From: Amborella trichopoda
Taxonomy: Eukaryota; Streptophyta; Magnoliopsida; Amborellales; Amborellaceae
Reading direction: 5' to 3'
Length of the DNA stretch: 64,000 nucleotides
Assembly: GCF_000471905.2 (NCBI RefSeq)
Contig: NW_006497557.1
Span: 2,363,018-2,427,017, forward strand
The position numbers were made by a program, and so were the translations under genes. Under the pieces are notes generated by a model. The model made no database searches, was not told the origin of the DNA, and saw nothing but the letters and a program-made list of their open reading frames with translations. Of this stretch, positions 22,501-35,163 are shown in pieces; positions within the stretch are counted from its first letter, which is position 1, and every line of letters begins with the position of its first letter.

Positions 22501-24440
22501 CCATTTTATTAGGTTTGTTTAGCCCTAGCTTGATGAATCGCTTCTTGCTTTAAGGACTTGATCCTGCTTCACTCGTGATGGACTTTCCATGGCTGGGAAG
22601 TCGAGGTCTCAGTGGGATCAGAGGTTTCTTCCTTTGGGGAGTCTTGCATTGAAACGTCCTCCTGGATGGGCATGGTGCCCTGAGGGTGTTCGGCGTAAGC
22701 AATGTAACCTCTCTAGACTTTTTTTGCAACCACAACTTCAAACCCATAGCATTCATTCAGCTCGTGGCCCTGTATTTGATGGTATGGGCACCAGTGATTC
22801 TCAGTTCCCTGAGCAAGGCACTTGGGCTATCTCGCCAGCTTTGGTGTGATGAGTCCTTGATGGAGTATCATATCGAATAAAGCGTGAAGAAGATCGGTTG
22901 ATAGCTTATCAGAAGGGTGCAGACTTTTGTCTTTCCCATGTACTGTTATCACGTGGAAAGCCTTAGTTGCCTCGAATTCTTTCTTAGGTTCAACGAGCTT
23001 GATTTGACCCTTCTGGATCAGAGCCTCAATGAGGTCTTTAAGTATGTTGCATTCTTCTGTGGAGTGATTTACCATTCGATGATAAGCACAGTATCTTACG
23101 TGCGTATCGAGGCTAGCTTGATCAGGAAACTTGATCTCGGGCAGCTCAATCATGTTATGTTTCAGCAATAGTCAAAGCAGTGCAGGAACCCATTCCTTTT
23201 CAAAAGGATAAACCTTGTTCTGATGGTTAGTCCAATAATCACTTCGATTAAGGTTTGCAGGTGGTGATATCCGGTTGTATGATTTCTGTTAGCCTCATTG
23301 AGGCACTGTCTTTGCTGTGCCTACCCCTTTGAAGTGATCCAAAGTTTGCGAGGTGGACTTCTTTGGATCACTGATGGTAACGACCGCACTGATTACTCCT
23401 TTCTGTTGGTTGCCCCCGGTGTTGGTTCGAGAATTACAATTGGCCTGGTTATTTCCCGAGCTTGAAGGCTATTGTCGTGACCCGCCATGGTGGCATGACA
23501 AACTCTTTATGCGAACTGACTTAAAGATCAGCTTTGACATGGAGGTCGGATTGGAGGCCTCAACATGTAGAGCGATTTCAGGTTGCATGTTTCGCACATA
23601 GATCTGAACTGCTTCCATTTCAAACATGGGATTAGGACGGCAAGCGGCCAAATCTCTCCACCTTGCTATGATTGATCCACAGGTCCATCTGATTCCTTGG
23701 TCAAGGTGAGAAACTCGTTGGTTTGGACCTCTCTCTCTCTCGACCTCATAGAAACGCTGGTGGAACAGTTTCTCCATTTCCTCCGAAGTATGTACTGAGT
23801 TTGGGGGAAGCCTAGCATACCACTGAAAAGTCAAGCCATCAAGAGTTTTAACAAACTGATGGAGGAGGAGTCTCCTATCAGCCGTTGTCTCTCAACATGC
23901 TGCTTGGAAATGCATGATATGCTGGTTTAGGGAGGTTGTTCCATTGAACAGGGGAAAGTTCCCCATTTTGTAGTCCGAGGGAAACGGAACTTGATCAATG
24001 TAGGAGGGGTACGGCTTTTGGTAAAGCATTGCACCTTGTATTCCTGTGATCTGTCTGCTCTTTAAGCTATGGGTTACCATAGCGTCGATGTCTTCTTGCA
24101 AGACGGGATGAGGAACGGAATTGTCCTATGAGGCATGACGAGGAGGCTACCTTGGAGGTGCATCACCCGAGTGATGGGAAATGGCTTCATGAGGGGACAT
24201 ATTGACTGGGGACTGCGTTCTTTCCATGCGATCAATCTTCTCCATCATTGCTTGCATCATCTACTCGAACCTGTTCATGTGTTCCTCCTAAGAGTTGTTA
24301 AGGTCTGTCAGAACCATAATGCTAACCATTTCCTCAAGGCGGTCAACCTTTAGTGGGTTTGAAGGCTTTTGAGCTTGGCGAGTCATGCGCTGCAGATCGG
24401 TCAGCAAGGGCTCAGCATGCCCCTACTGTACTCGAGTCTT
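22501..24440 (-). pseudogene. gag: T3 gag, degenerate
   Basis: Minus strand. GNFPLFNGTTSLNQHIMHFQ (about 23975-23915) and then TFQWYARLPPNSVHTSEEME (from 23834) form the capsid core. PNPMFEMEAVQIYVRNMQPE follows (about 23640). RYCAYHRMVNHSTEECNILK (about 23094-23037) keeps a complete C-x2-H-x4-H-x4-C box, the best preserved in the window. Stops separate these blocks, so no full Gag is coded. Confidence 0.75.
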
Positions 24441-25790
24441 ATATGTTGATAGTGTGAGAACCGGTTCTTGATGGTCTTGGGACCGTGGCTGCTGGGTGGT
24501 TGGGTCATCTTCTATGACGCTAACCACAATGCAGAATTCTCACACCTCTTGTTTAGTCTCTGTGATTCAAAGAGGGTAGAAGGGATTTTTAGGATGGAGA
24601 CCCTAGGAGGTGGGAGCCCCGAATTTTCTGGTTGGTTCCTTAATCAGGATCTGCAGTCCTCCATTTTTCTTATCTTTGAGGCCGCGGTAGACTTCTCTCC
24701 AGAATTGAGACTGGGATCGAGGTTGACCCACCATCTTAGAGCATGAAAGGGTTGTGTCCATAAGATGGGGCAGCGAATGTGGACCATGGACCGGGGCCAG
24801 CTTGGGTTGCTGCCTTGGAAGTTGTAGAACTTCATCAATTATCATGCCTTTACCCCGAACTTATTTGTGGGCTCGAGAGGCATAACCGACCTGACAGGGT
24901 TGACAGACGATGGTACTCTTAGGGAAAACCTTCGACTACCAGGTCTTGATATATCCACCGGGAGGTGAAAGAGCGGAAGCAAAGGGGACCAGCTCTCGAC
25001 GATGTCTGGGTTGGAGCAAGCAGTGGCCTGAGAAAGTGGTGCGTGTACACCCCTTGAAGTAGCATTCTGGGTGACTTGAGGGTCAGCCCGAGCTCGAACA
25101 AGTGATCTGACCTTAAGAGGCCGAGAACTACGAGAAGGTGTCTGCAAGGGCACAGGTGAGTGCCTGGCCGTTACAGGGTTCACTAGTGTGTGCTGAGAGG
25201 AAGGATGAAGAGATAGCCTTCCATGTGCTTGGGTTGGCGCAGCAACGGCGTTGGCCCGAGCAATGAGATTCACATGCATGCGTATATGTTTCGGCTCAAG
25301 GACGCCTGATCCTGAATGCGTACTCGAGGTAACACAAGGGCTGGCTCAAGGTGTGATTCTAGAGGATGACTCCTGAGTCTTAGGGTGTGTGTGTGAGATG
25401 GAGGCCGCAAGGTCTTGTCTTCTATGTGTTGAGTGTACAAACATAAAGATCTAAGGTGGTGCAAGAATGTGTGGGTTGGCCTTGCGGCAACCCACAAAAG
25501 AAATGGTAACTTCCTTGCCTTTTGCAGAAAGAGACTGGGCAGCCTTCTGGTGTACCTCGGTAATACGATCGACAAGTGACTTGTCGGTGACTAGGTGCAT
25601 GTTGTGTGTGGTAGCAGATGTGCTACTGATGCATGGTGCCTTGGTGGGGGTTCCACCAGAGCAAGGAGATAGGGAGTTAGGGACCTTTAATTCCCTCCTC
25701 ACGCCTATCCGGGTTAAGACCTGGGACCTAGACACTTGGTCATTGCTCAAAAGAAAGGTTGAGAACGAAGATCGAGGAACTTGTTCCTAG
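24441..25790 (-). pseudogene. T3 leader reading frame (ORF1-like)
   Basis: Minus strand. The best open piece is 25750-25451 (ELKVPNSLSPCSGGTPTKAP, then AAQSLSAKGKEVTISF), matching T2 and T5. Further pieces (25279-24842) are collinear with the T2 leader up to the gag start. No recognised domain. 25791-25932 is untranslated leader up to the primer-binding site. Confidence 0.5.
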
Positions 25791-25932
25791 GGGACGCTCA
25801 CGAATACGGGGATGAGAACATCCCTGATCCAGATGAATGGGTTAAAGAACCAAGAAGCCATGCGGTGTGTGAAAATAGAAAAACAAACGAGAATCTTAGC
25901 CAAACAAGTACTATCTGATGAAAGGATAGTAA

Positions 25933-25951
25933 GTCCCCAGTGGCGTCGTCA
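25933..25951 (-). promoter_or_regulatory. T3 primer-binding site
   Basis: On the minus strand TGACGACGCCACTGGGGAC, a two-base variant of the T5 site TGGCGACTCCACTGGGGAC. It lies three bases past the LTR end CCTAACCA, as in T5 and T6. The complement reads like a tRNA 3' end; from family knowledge (Ogre) and recall of plant tRNA-Arg this is most likely tRNA-Arg. Confidence 0.7.
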
Positions 25952-25954
25952 AGT

Positions 25955-28900
25955 TGGTTAGGTTCCTCGATCTTGCCCCTTAGATCTGGATGATCTGGTG
26001 ACACACGTCTCGGGTTTAAAAGGGACCCTAAGACTTGAGATCGCCCTCGAGAACCTTGCTCAAGAACAAGGGTAGGTACACCAACCAATGAGAGAGGAAA
26101 TTAAGGTGGGTTCGGGACTTACTCGGGCTGGCTCTCGTGGGCGCCCTCTTAGATCACGATGAAAGCCCCCCAGTAGTATAACTAGTTTAGAATCACCTCC
26201 GTTGGCCTGTATTCTCCTATTTCTATGATCACACACACATGGTTAATTTTACAAGACAAGCGGGCCAAGAGATCCCACCTTTTCTTTGGGTGAATGCACA
26301 CGGGCGTGTACATTTAAAGGAGAAATGAGAAGAAATGATGAGACGAGGGTTGGGAGAAGGAAGAAGAGAAAAGAAGGGAAGAGACATTTGACTTGGGGAC
26401 TAGCCTAGCTTAGTGGCTAGATTAGCATGATGATTGACCTGACGTGGTAGCAAGACGGGCATGATAATGTGGATCGAAAGGACGACAACACTACTCGATG
26501 ACAGAATACCACCACCAACCAGCTTGGCACTATAGCGAGTTCGACGTGGCAGCAAGATGGGCATGGTAACTTGGACTGGCGCAGCAATAGTATTACCCGA
26601 CGACGAGACTACCGTGACATTGCCAAACTTGTCCCTTGGTCAAATGAGAGAGAAAGAAGAAAAAGAGGAGTGATAAGCAAAGCAGAGAGAGAAGAAAAGA
26701 GTTGAGAGAAAAGAGAAGGAAAGGAGAAAAAAAGAAAGAGAAGAGATATAAGAGAAAGGAGAGAGAGAAGAAAAGAGAAGAGAAGAAGAGAAAAGAAGAG
26801 AAAAGAGAACAAGGAGAGAAGGGAGAAGAGAAAAGAAAGGAGAGAAGGGAGAAGAAAAAGAAGAGAAAGAAGGAAGGGGGAGAGAAAAGAAGTGAGGGAA
26901 GAGAAGGGAGAGAAGAAGAAAGGTGAGAGAAGAAGAAGAGAGAAAAAGGAGAGAGAGAAACAACCTGGACGATGATGGGTTCCATCGTCCATGACAGAGG
27001 AAAGAGCAGAGAGAAAGAACACGGACGACGATGGGTTCTACTGCCCATGATCGAGGAAAGAGGAGAGAGAAAGAACATGGACGATGATGAGTTCCACTGC
27101 TCAAGACAGAGGAAAGAGGAGAGAGAAAGAATATGGATGGCGATGGGTTCCACCATCATGATAGAGGAAAGAGGAGATAGAAAGAACATGGATGGCGATG
27201 GGTTCCATCATCCATGTCAAGAGAGAGAGACAGGAACGAGAAGGGAATAGACCCGCACGACTCTAGGCATCGCCGCTTGTGTCGTAAAGGACTCTGACAT
27301 GACCCGACCCGCCACTTGGGAAAGGGCCTAGTTCAGTGTCCTTGTCAAAGAATGAGGAAAGGAATGTCATGCTTGGTGATGAGCATCGCCGTACACAACA
27401 TGGGGAAGGGGAAGCTTAGACAGAAGCCCGACCCACCCCTCGGGTTAAAGCCTGGCTCACTGTGCATGTTTCCAGAGGATAAGGGAAGAATGAGCCTGAC
27501 GATGGGTATCGGCGTGCATGACTAGAAAGGAGAGACAAAGGAAATAACAGGATGAGAGAAAGAAAGGCAAAGAAGAAGAAAGAGGGTTTCTAGGGAAGAG
27601 AAAGAAGATAGGTAAGTAGAGAGAAGGAAGATGAACAATGTGAGACAAAAAGAAAGAAGAGGGAGAAAAGGAAAGCGAGGAGGAAAAAGAAGGAAAGAGA
27701 TAGAAGAGAAAGAAGGAAAGAGAGACAAGGAAACACACACGATGCTACCACTGTCATGTGTGTTAGAGAGAGAAAGAAAAATAGAGAGAGACGTTCATGC
27801 ATGGTGTTGCCATTGCAATGCACGTTCAGATAGGGAGGAGCAGAGAGAAAGATAGAGCAGAAAGAGAATAAATGAAGAAGGAAAAGAGGAAAAAGAAGAA
27901 AAGAGAGACGAGAGAAGGATAAGGAAGAGAAAGGAATGGACGGCTCTGCCACAGCCTTGCATGTTCACAGAGAGGAAGAAAGAGAAGTAGGGAAAAGGAG
28001 GAAGAAGAGAGAAAAGGAGGAGAGAGAAGAAAGGAAGAGAGAGAATTACCTTATGGAAGAGGGGTATCGGCTTAATTCTTCTCTCTCGTCTCTCTCTCCA
28101 AGACGAGCCTCTCCAATTCAATGTAAAAACTTAAAAATTTATGCATCAATTGAAAGTATGAGAGGGGCTCCTGTTACAATTAGGTTTAGCATGTATTTAT
28201 AAAATTGAGTAAAAACTATCTTAATTGATGATAATTATAATTTATTTTATTTAAAAGGAATTCTAAAAATGGGTGAAAAATGATTGTTTTTCTCCTACTT
28301 AACAATACATAGCATTTCAAAAAAGTCCTTGTTGTTGCCTTGGAACGTGTGTGATCTTCCATAGATGATCCGGGTTGCTCTCATATCCATTTGACAAAAA
28401 GATGATTGATTTCCTATAGAGCTCATCATGGCGATCGATTTGATAATAAATTCGAACCACTGATGTTTTTAAGCCATAATCATGCGACTTGAAATTCGTG
28501 TAAATATTGAAAATTTTGGATCGATATTGTGTTCATAACTTGACGTTTCTTCCTGATTTATTTACTGTATCGCACTAATCATGCCGTCATGATCGTGTGG
28601 CAACAAACACAACTTGATTTTGTGCCCGAAAAAAAATTTTATGGCCTTGAGTTTTTTGACGGAATCTGAATTCTTACGGTTGTAATTTACAACAACTTTA
28701 TCGGCTTTGCACATAAACTCCAACTGTTCATCACGGACGGGGTTCGAAGGAATGGTAGCCCTGAAACTTACACATGCGATGGAACTCATCTCATGTCAAT
28801 TCGATGAGCGACCACTGTGATATGGTCGCTCGAGCGGAACTTGTAGCTGTTGAGTTTCATGCAACTTCCTTCACGAATTGTCGACTTCTCTCTAGCTTTT

Positions 28901-29494
28901 CTCCCTGCTCAGACGTCGTCACAGAGCATGCCACACATCAAAACGCTCGTCTTGATGAGACAAACATGCTCACAAAATTTGAGCATGATCCAACTTGGGA
29001 CGAGTGAGATATGGCTCGTGAAAATCATTGCCCGAGATTGTAAAAATAATTACCTTTAATGGTGATGTGGTGCAGGGAGGGCGCACGGGAATAGTGTGCG
29101 ACGTACCTCTTTTTGGTCTTTTACCCATAACATTGTCTTGGAGTGCCCAATCTAGCCGAAACTTCACCCATAAAGGTTTTCAACTTTGCAAGATCCAATG
29201 GCTGTGTTACCACAACAATTTGACACACTAAAGATAGAGATCTAATTACGGAGTCCATTTCAGGGTGTTGTAGACTAATTTTTATAAATTTCTTTCCTTG
29301 TCTGCAATGTCATAGACATGTTGGATCACGATGAAACTTGGTAGGTAGCCTTTTGAAGTCCTTATGAACATTTCCACTTGTTTTGAGGAAATTCAGAGAC
29401 TGTAGAGAATTCCACTGTAATTCAGGCTTTATTGATCGACTTCTCTTTTTATTCCACATCGGGGACCCAAGGTGCTGAAAAATTTGTTAAAACA
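25955..29494 (-). repeat. T3 5' LTR (Tat-like), complete, 3.54 kb
   Basis: On the minus strand it starts TGTTTTAACAAATTTTTCAG at 29494 and ends CCTAACCA at 25955. TATA TTTTATAAATACATG lies near 28194-28208, a GA box at about 28090, AAG|GTAATT at 28052-28044, a pyrimidine tract (GA-rich on the plus strand, 27530-28070 and 26640-26965), modules of CATGGTGTTGCCATTGCAATG and GATGGGTTCCATCGTCCATG types, and ATCATAG|AAATAGG at 26223. It abuts T4 gag sequence at 29495. Confidence 0.75.
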
Positions 29495-29555
29495 CAGTCG
29501 AGCCAAAATATCTCAGGCCTCTTCCTCCCTTGCTAACCTTACAAGACTTCAAACC
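29495..29555 (+). pseudogene. T4 gag-linker fragment, left of D1
   Basis: GTCGAGCCAAAATATCTCAG through CCTTACAAGACTTCAAACC matches the linker region of T2 (about 18985) and T3 (about 22425, minus). The sequence resumes at 34136 behind D1. Only about 60 bp are left; everything upstream of T4 is missing, replaced by the T3 LTR edge. Confidence 0.65.
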
Positions 29556-29597
29556 TGTGATGACCCAAGCTTGTCTCATAAGGATTTGAATATGAGG

Positions 29598-31290
29598 TAA
29601 AGGAGATGGATGGATCTACTAAATAATTATGATTGCACCATCAATTACCAATCGGGAAAGATAAATTTAGTATCTGATGCTTTAAGTTGGAAACCCTTGA
29701 TATCAGTGGCACATCTGATGGGCCAAGAGATGAAACTGATAGAATATGTAGTGGAGTGGCGCTCGACTTTATCCTCTAGTTCTGAGGAAAGAATAACTAC
29801 AGGTATAAGAGTGGAACTTCAGCTCTTTCAACAGATCAGGGTAGCTCAAATGGCAGACCCCCAGCTGAGTAAAATTCTGGAAGACTTAAAGCAGGAAAGA
29901 AATGGAGATTTTGCGTTCGGTAGTGATGATTTATTAAGATGTAGAGAAAGGGTATGCATCCCAAGTGATGAGAATGTAAAAAGGGCTTTTTTAGAGGAAG
30001 CACACCACTCCCGTTATACTGTGCACCCAGGAAGCATAAAAATGTACCAAGATTTAAAAACGACCTTCTGGTGGAATAACATGAAGAAAGGTGTGGGACA
30101 ATTTGTTTCTAAATGTCTGACCTGTCAGCAAGTAAAGGCTGAACATTAGAGACCTGTCGGGTTGTTACAACCCTTACCTGTACCTGAATGGAAGTGGGAA
30201 CACATCACTATGGACTTTGTGTCCAGTTTGCCAAGGTCGGGCATGGGACATGACAGTGTTTGAGTTATTATGGATCGATTAACTAAGGCTGCACATTTCA
30301 TATCAATGCGCACTACCTATACCCTAGATAAATTGGCTCAATATATGTCAAGGACATAGTAAGGCTGCATGGAGTACCTGTCAATATTGTGTCCGACAGG
30401 GACTTTAGATTTACTCCAAGGTTTTGGAGCAGTCTACAATCAGCTTTGGGGACAAGACTTACCTTCAGTACTGCTTTTCACCCCCAGACTGATGGACAGT
30501 TACAGAGTACCGTTCAGACCTTAGAAGATATGTTGAGGGCCTGTGTTACCAACTTCAAAGGAAATTGGGATGATCACCTACCTTTAGTAGAATTTGCATA
30601 CAACAACAGTTTCCAAGCCAGTATTCAAATGGTAACTTTTGAAGCTTTATATGCGAGAAAGCGCAAATCGCCAGGAATGAAGTTGGCGAAAGGGGACTCT
30701 TAGGGCAAGAAATTGTTCAAGTAACATCATAAAAGATTGCCTTAATTCGAGAAAGGCTTAAAACATGTCAGAGTCGGCAGAAGAGTTTTGTCGATAATCG
30801 CCAAAGGGACCTTGAATTTGAAGTAGGTGATCGGGTATTCTTGATTATGTCACCAACGAAGGGAATTATGAGGTTTGGAAAGAAAGGGAAGCTAAACCCG
30901 CAATTCTTTAGACCCTAGGAAGCTAAGTCTGCGATTATTTGGACCCTTTGAAATAATAGAAAGTCGCGGCATACCGACTGGCCTTACCGCCTGAGTTGGC
31001 CAATATTCATGATGTTTTTCATGTTTCATTATTGAGGAAGTAACAACCCGATCTATTCCACATCTTGAGGTATGAGCCAATCCTGATCCGGGAAGACTTA
31101 ACTTATGTTGAGCAGCCAATTGAGATTCTGGACATAAGGGTTCAAGTTTTACGCAACAAAGAGATTCTCCTAGTTTGGGTTTTTGGCAGTATCATTCACA
31201 AGAAGACTCAACATGGGAGGGAGAAGATGAATTCAGGCGTTGTACCCCCATTTATTCTATTAACGATTTTGAGGACAAAATCTCTTTTTG
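29598..31290 (+). pseudogene. pol: D1 RNase H end and integrase with chromodomain-like tail
   Basis: Starts in the RNase H-integrase junction (MDLLNNYDCTINYQSGKINL). The zinc-binding part is EEAHHSRYTVHPG...KCLTCQQVK (29998-30140), intact. The core has [11 protein letters not shown] with the first Asp, and SDRDFRFTPRFW (30391) with the second. The place of the catalytic Glu (usually SERTIQ) reads LQSTVQ (about 30495), so the triad is broken. The tail VQVLRNKEILLVWV with STWEGEDE-like sequence is the Tekay-type chromodomain region (about 31140-31240). Open frames are 29610-30149, 30389-30703 and 31065-31400; stops and shifts separate them. Confidence 0.8.
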
Positions 31291-31300
31291 GGGAGGGATC
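31286..31300 (+). promoter_or_regulatory. D1 polypurine tract
   Basis: TTTTTGGGGAGGGATCA lies immediately before the 3' LTR start TGTGACGACC. Position and purine content fit a plus-strand primer site. Confidence 0.6.
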
Positions 31301-31436
31301 ATGTGACGACCCAAACTTTTCTCGACAGGTTAGAATCATTGTGGGATGGGGAGGAAGGAAGGATATAACGCCAGTTGAGATTGTGACCAGCTCGGGTTGA
31401 GTTATGTGCAATGCCTGCTATGAAGAGAAGAAGTGT

Positions 31437-31535
31437 CAGCGCTGGCTGTGCTGTATGCAGAGGCCCATGCCAGCTATGTAGGAGAAGGAGACCAGTGCCG
31501 GCTGTGTAGGAGAAGGGGACCAATGCTGGCTGTGT
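31437..31535 (+). repeat. Degenerate array with AGCGCTGGCTGTG core in D1 LTR
   Basis: Four units: cagcgctggctgtgctg, catgccagctatgtagg, cagtgccggctgtgtagg and caatgctggctgtgttac, with AGAAGG(A/G)GACC linkers. The first unit shares the 13-mer AGCGCTGGCTGTG exactly with the Tat-like spacer at 3901. Confidence 0.65.
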
Positions 31536-32924
31536 TACTGATAAGCATGGATTTGGATGCATGCTGATGTGATTGCTACTTGTCCAAATTTTTAGTCTTT
31601 TGATGTCACTTAGACCACCACCCCAAACATAAGAGTACTTAAGCCTCTCCTCTTAGCCACGCCACTCACTCTTCCCTCATTTTCTCCTCTCTCTATGACA
31701 CAAGGTTTGAAGAAGTGACTGTTGGAGGACAACCGTCTTTGGGCGAGTGAGAGCTATGAGCAGAGGATTGGAGAAGGCCCCATTGTTATGTAGGTAAGTC
31801 GATCCAACACCATTGCATTGTAGTCAAAAGGATTCCTGGGAATTTATGCATGTGAAATGAGTAATAGAAGTCACTAGAATTTGGGGTTTTTGTTCTATGA
31901 TAATGATGGATGTTGAGAATGAATGTATGATTCTTAGATTGTGTAATAAATGCATGTCATGTGTGTAAACACATTGTGAGGAAAAGGTTGGTATCATGTT
32001 TCTCACCATGAAATGAGGGTTATGGAATGTATTCTTGAGACATGTTATATGCCACTGTGAAATTCCAAAATTTTGTGTGTGGTTGAATGAAGCTTTTGAA
32101 CTATCAAATGGGGTTCGATTGACCTCAAGCCACCCCAGTTAGAAATATATACGAATCTAGTAAAATGTTCAATTGTTTCCACTGTCAAAATTCTTTATGA
32201 AAATGAAGTTATGTTTCAAAATGAGAAAGTATACCATTGTTGTCTGTTCCCTTGATTTTCCACTGATGCTGCTGTGGTCATTGACTTTAATTAACCAAAC
32301 AAAGTCCATTTTCAGCTAAACCATAGCCATTTGAAATATCTTTGAATGGGCTAAAATTTTCATGTATAAATTATTTTGGAATTCTTTTTAGATTGGATGT
32401 TATACTTCAGCCTATAAAGCTATGTCACTGTGGGCAGTATTGATGAAATTCAAATGTTTTAAAATGTATCTTTTTAGAAAGATATACTTCTTGGATTAAA
32501 TTTTTATTTTGAAACCGTCACAACTCACCTCACCGTTTGAACATTATAGTGATATGAAGTAGGGTACCTCGCTGTCCCCTGTGCACAGCAGTGTGCAACT
32601 AGTTAACCCTCACCTCTTAGAACTTTTAAGAGGTCAAACGTGGCCCAGTTGTCTTCAAACCACTCCCATTTGAGAGGTAGGAGTGTTTAGTGCAAAATTA
32701 GTTTTGGAATCATCTTTAACTTTCAAAGGAATTGGGAGTTATTACCATGTTTTGATCAGATGTCACTGCTTGAGATTGCAGGAAATGTGACATCGACACT
32801 GCGTTTTTGTGACTCTGATAATGCGATCATATAATGTTGATAAAATTATAATATGAAATTTGATACTGTTAAAAATGTGATACTGATACAATCTGATTCT
32901 GCTATATGAATACTGATTTTCGGC

Positions 32925-33255
32925 TACTACGCAATGGGTTCTCCATTGGTAGTGGATACTACGATTTCTATAATATTGATGCTGTTATACATGTCATGAT
33001 CGCTACACAATGGATCCTCCATTGGTAGTGGATATTCTGATTCTGTGAACACTACGCAATGGGTCCTCCTTTGGTAGTGAATATTCTTATTTTGTTACCG
33101 CTATGCAATGGGTTCTCCATTAGTAGTTGAGTAATATGTACCTTGATTTCTATGATAAGAGTGGAGTCGAGATGTAACTGCAAGTAACTGGGAGGGTTGT
33201 GCCCTCCAAATTGTCATGGGCACTTCGCATTGGGTCCTCCAATGGTAGTGTAACG
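32925..33255 (+). repeat. Five hairpin repeats (CACTACGCAATGGG...GGTAGTG) in D1 LTR
   Basis: Units at about 32931, 33001, 33049, 33100 and 33221 follow (C)ACTACGCAATGGGTCCTCC-ATTGGTAGTGGAT. The outer ACTAC/GTAGT arms can pair, and some units also have inner CAATGG/CCATTG arms. D2 has the same design with different loop sequence. Confidence 0.75.
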
Positions 33256-34135
33256 CCCTCCCGCCTAAGGCACAAGTGAGGGTCGTGTCTTGCAAGGCCT
33301 CAGCCTATCGAAAGCCTCAAAGCGTGCTGGGGATGTGTGTGTGAGAGAGGATATTACTAAGTGGGGCACCCACTTGTCATTATCCTCCCTCCTAATTGAG
33401 GGTAGAAGTCCCAAGTTACAAGATTGGCTTAGCTTAATCGATGTGGCTTTTATTTAGGGAGTAAATTAATTTGTTCTGCTTATCTGAATTTTGTATTATG
33501 TAAGTCTTTTTTACAATAACTGGTGGACGTCATCTTTAGGATAAGTAATGCTCTGTTAATTGATTCTTACCCTCGTTATGTACCATTCATGTGTACTCTG
33601 ATATGTGACTATACTCTGTAAGACAAATGCAATTTCTGATGAACTATGGGCATGTTATCATGTATATACTGTTAGTCAGGAATGCAAGGGTAGTGATCTC
33701 CTTACTGACCTTTAGCTCATTCCATCTTAATCTCATAACTGTAGAGTGAAGGGTGGTGGCAGCAGTGCTAAAGGTGGGAGGTAGTTTGAAGGTTCGAAGC
33801 CCAAAATTAAGAATTTTAAAAGCCATCTTCTGAAAACTTTCACGGTATGTTTTGCTGATTTCAGCAGCATGATGTATACTTCATTTTGTGTATTTTGGGC
33901 CAGTAGTTCCTTAAGGAAATTGTAAAGACTTTTGATTTTGAATGAATGAAATGGCTGTACCTTTGATTTGATATTTGTTTGATGAATGGATTTATTCTAG
34001 TTATCTTTTGTGGTTTTCTTTCGATTCAAGGTTTTTTGCTTTGAGCCAGTCCCACCTGAGTGACATTCGCAACCTCCGGTCATGATCGCACGCTCTGTTG
34101 CCCTGAAAAAGGGGTCAGGGAGCGGGGTCGTGACA

Positions 34136-35163
34136 ATTTCGGTCGCCATCGACCTTATTCCATCTCTTACTCGGGGCATGTCCAATGAGGGTGACGACAT
34201 TAAAAGCACCCTCAAAGAGTCCAAGCAGGGGAAAGACCCAAAAGACCCCTTGCACATGTCCAACTCTGGCGAAGATGTAAAAAGCTACCCAAATCGATCT
34301 GATGAGGGGAATAACCTTAAAGGTCCCTCACCTATTGACCCTTCTCCTTCTTCCTCTTCTTCGTCTTCTTCTTCTTCTTCTTCTTCTCATCCTTCCTCTT
34401 TTATGTTTCCTGTAAGTACAACCTTGAAATGTCCAAACTTTGAGGCTCTTGGTAGAGTGCTCCAAGGAACCAATATAAGCAAGACGCAGCAGAGATGGCT
34501 GAAAATGATGCTAGCCCAGGCGGCTGGATTCTTGCCAGTTGCTGACGCTCTGGCGGCTCGAGTTAAGGCAGATCCATCTTCTTCTACAAAGAAGCACAAG
34601 AGGTCAAATCCAAAGAAACCCCAGTGGCATTTTGACCCTGACTTTGAGTAGAGGCTGAAAGAATCAAGAGGGCAGAGCATCTATTCTCTAGAAGCTTTCC
34701 ACATGGTGAAAATCTAAGAAGAATCACCCAGCATGGGGCAAATGAGCCTGAGATCGGGGAAAATGCTGCAACTTCCACCTCAGAAGCCCGACATCTTGCA
34801 TTTTCATGCTCCGCCACTTCTCCTTCACCCAAATAGTTCAAACACTTTACCCATTCTCCAACTCCCTGGACTCCTTCCTCACCCAAATGCCACTGACAAT
34901 CTACCTCTCCTTAAGTTCCTCAGGATGCCTTTGATCCCGAACAACCAATCCACTTAGACTACCCAAACCAAGCCGGCTGCGCAATCAAGCCAGCCAGCAG
35001 CCCAAAATAAACGTCCTCCACTTAAACCTACTCCTCAAACCATTATACCACCAAAGCCAGTGGCTGGACCAGGAATACGAAAGGCTGATGAAGAAAAGGT
35101 GAAGTATGATGTGATAGGGCACTTAAGGAAGCTTCCAACCCTTCTTAGCATCTATGTTACCCT
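34136..35163 (+). pseudogene. T4 gag-protease linker, right of D1
   Basis: Best open piece 34082-34651: its first codons are D1 LTR; from 34136 it is linker sequence with SKQGKDPKDPLHMSNSGEDV, a run of about 14 Ser codons (TCTTCn, 34341-34392) and FEALGRVLQGTNISKTQQRW, all matching T2, T3 and T6. After 34651 it continues with stops to KYDVIGHLRKLPTLLSIYV (about 35101-35160). There it breaks off before the protease active site. Confidence 0.65.

Larger units (their letters stand above)
29556..34135 (+). mobile_element. D1: Tekay/Del-type chromovirus, internally deleted
   Basis: A remnant of a 5' LTR (29556-29597, TGTGATGACCCAAGC) is joined directly to RNase H/integrase sequence, and a full-length 3' LTR follows (31302-34135, TGTGACGACCCAAAC...GTGACA). 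The rest of the 5' LTR, gag, protease and RT are gone. It splits T4: the unbroken paralogue in T3 reads CATACCGGTCGCC; flanks here are AAACC (left) and ATTTC (right), consistent with a decayed target duplication of ATACC. Confidence 0.75.
31302..34135 (+). repeat. D1 3' LTR, 2.83 kb
   Basis: TGTGACGACCCAAAC to CGGGGTCGTGACA. It carries a short degenerate array at 31437-31535 with AGCGCTGGCTGTG and five hairpin repeats at 32925-33255. It shares short blocks with the D2 LTR in the same order (for example CTTGCAAGG, CCCACTTGTCATTA, GATTGGCTTAGCTT near 33280-33440), which places both elements in one clade although they are distinct families. No gene inside. Confidence 0.8.
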
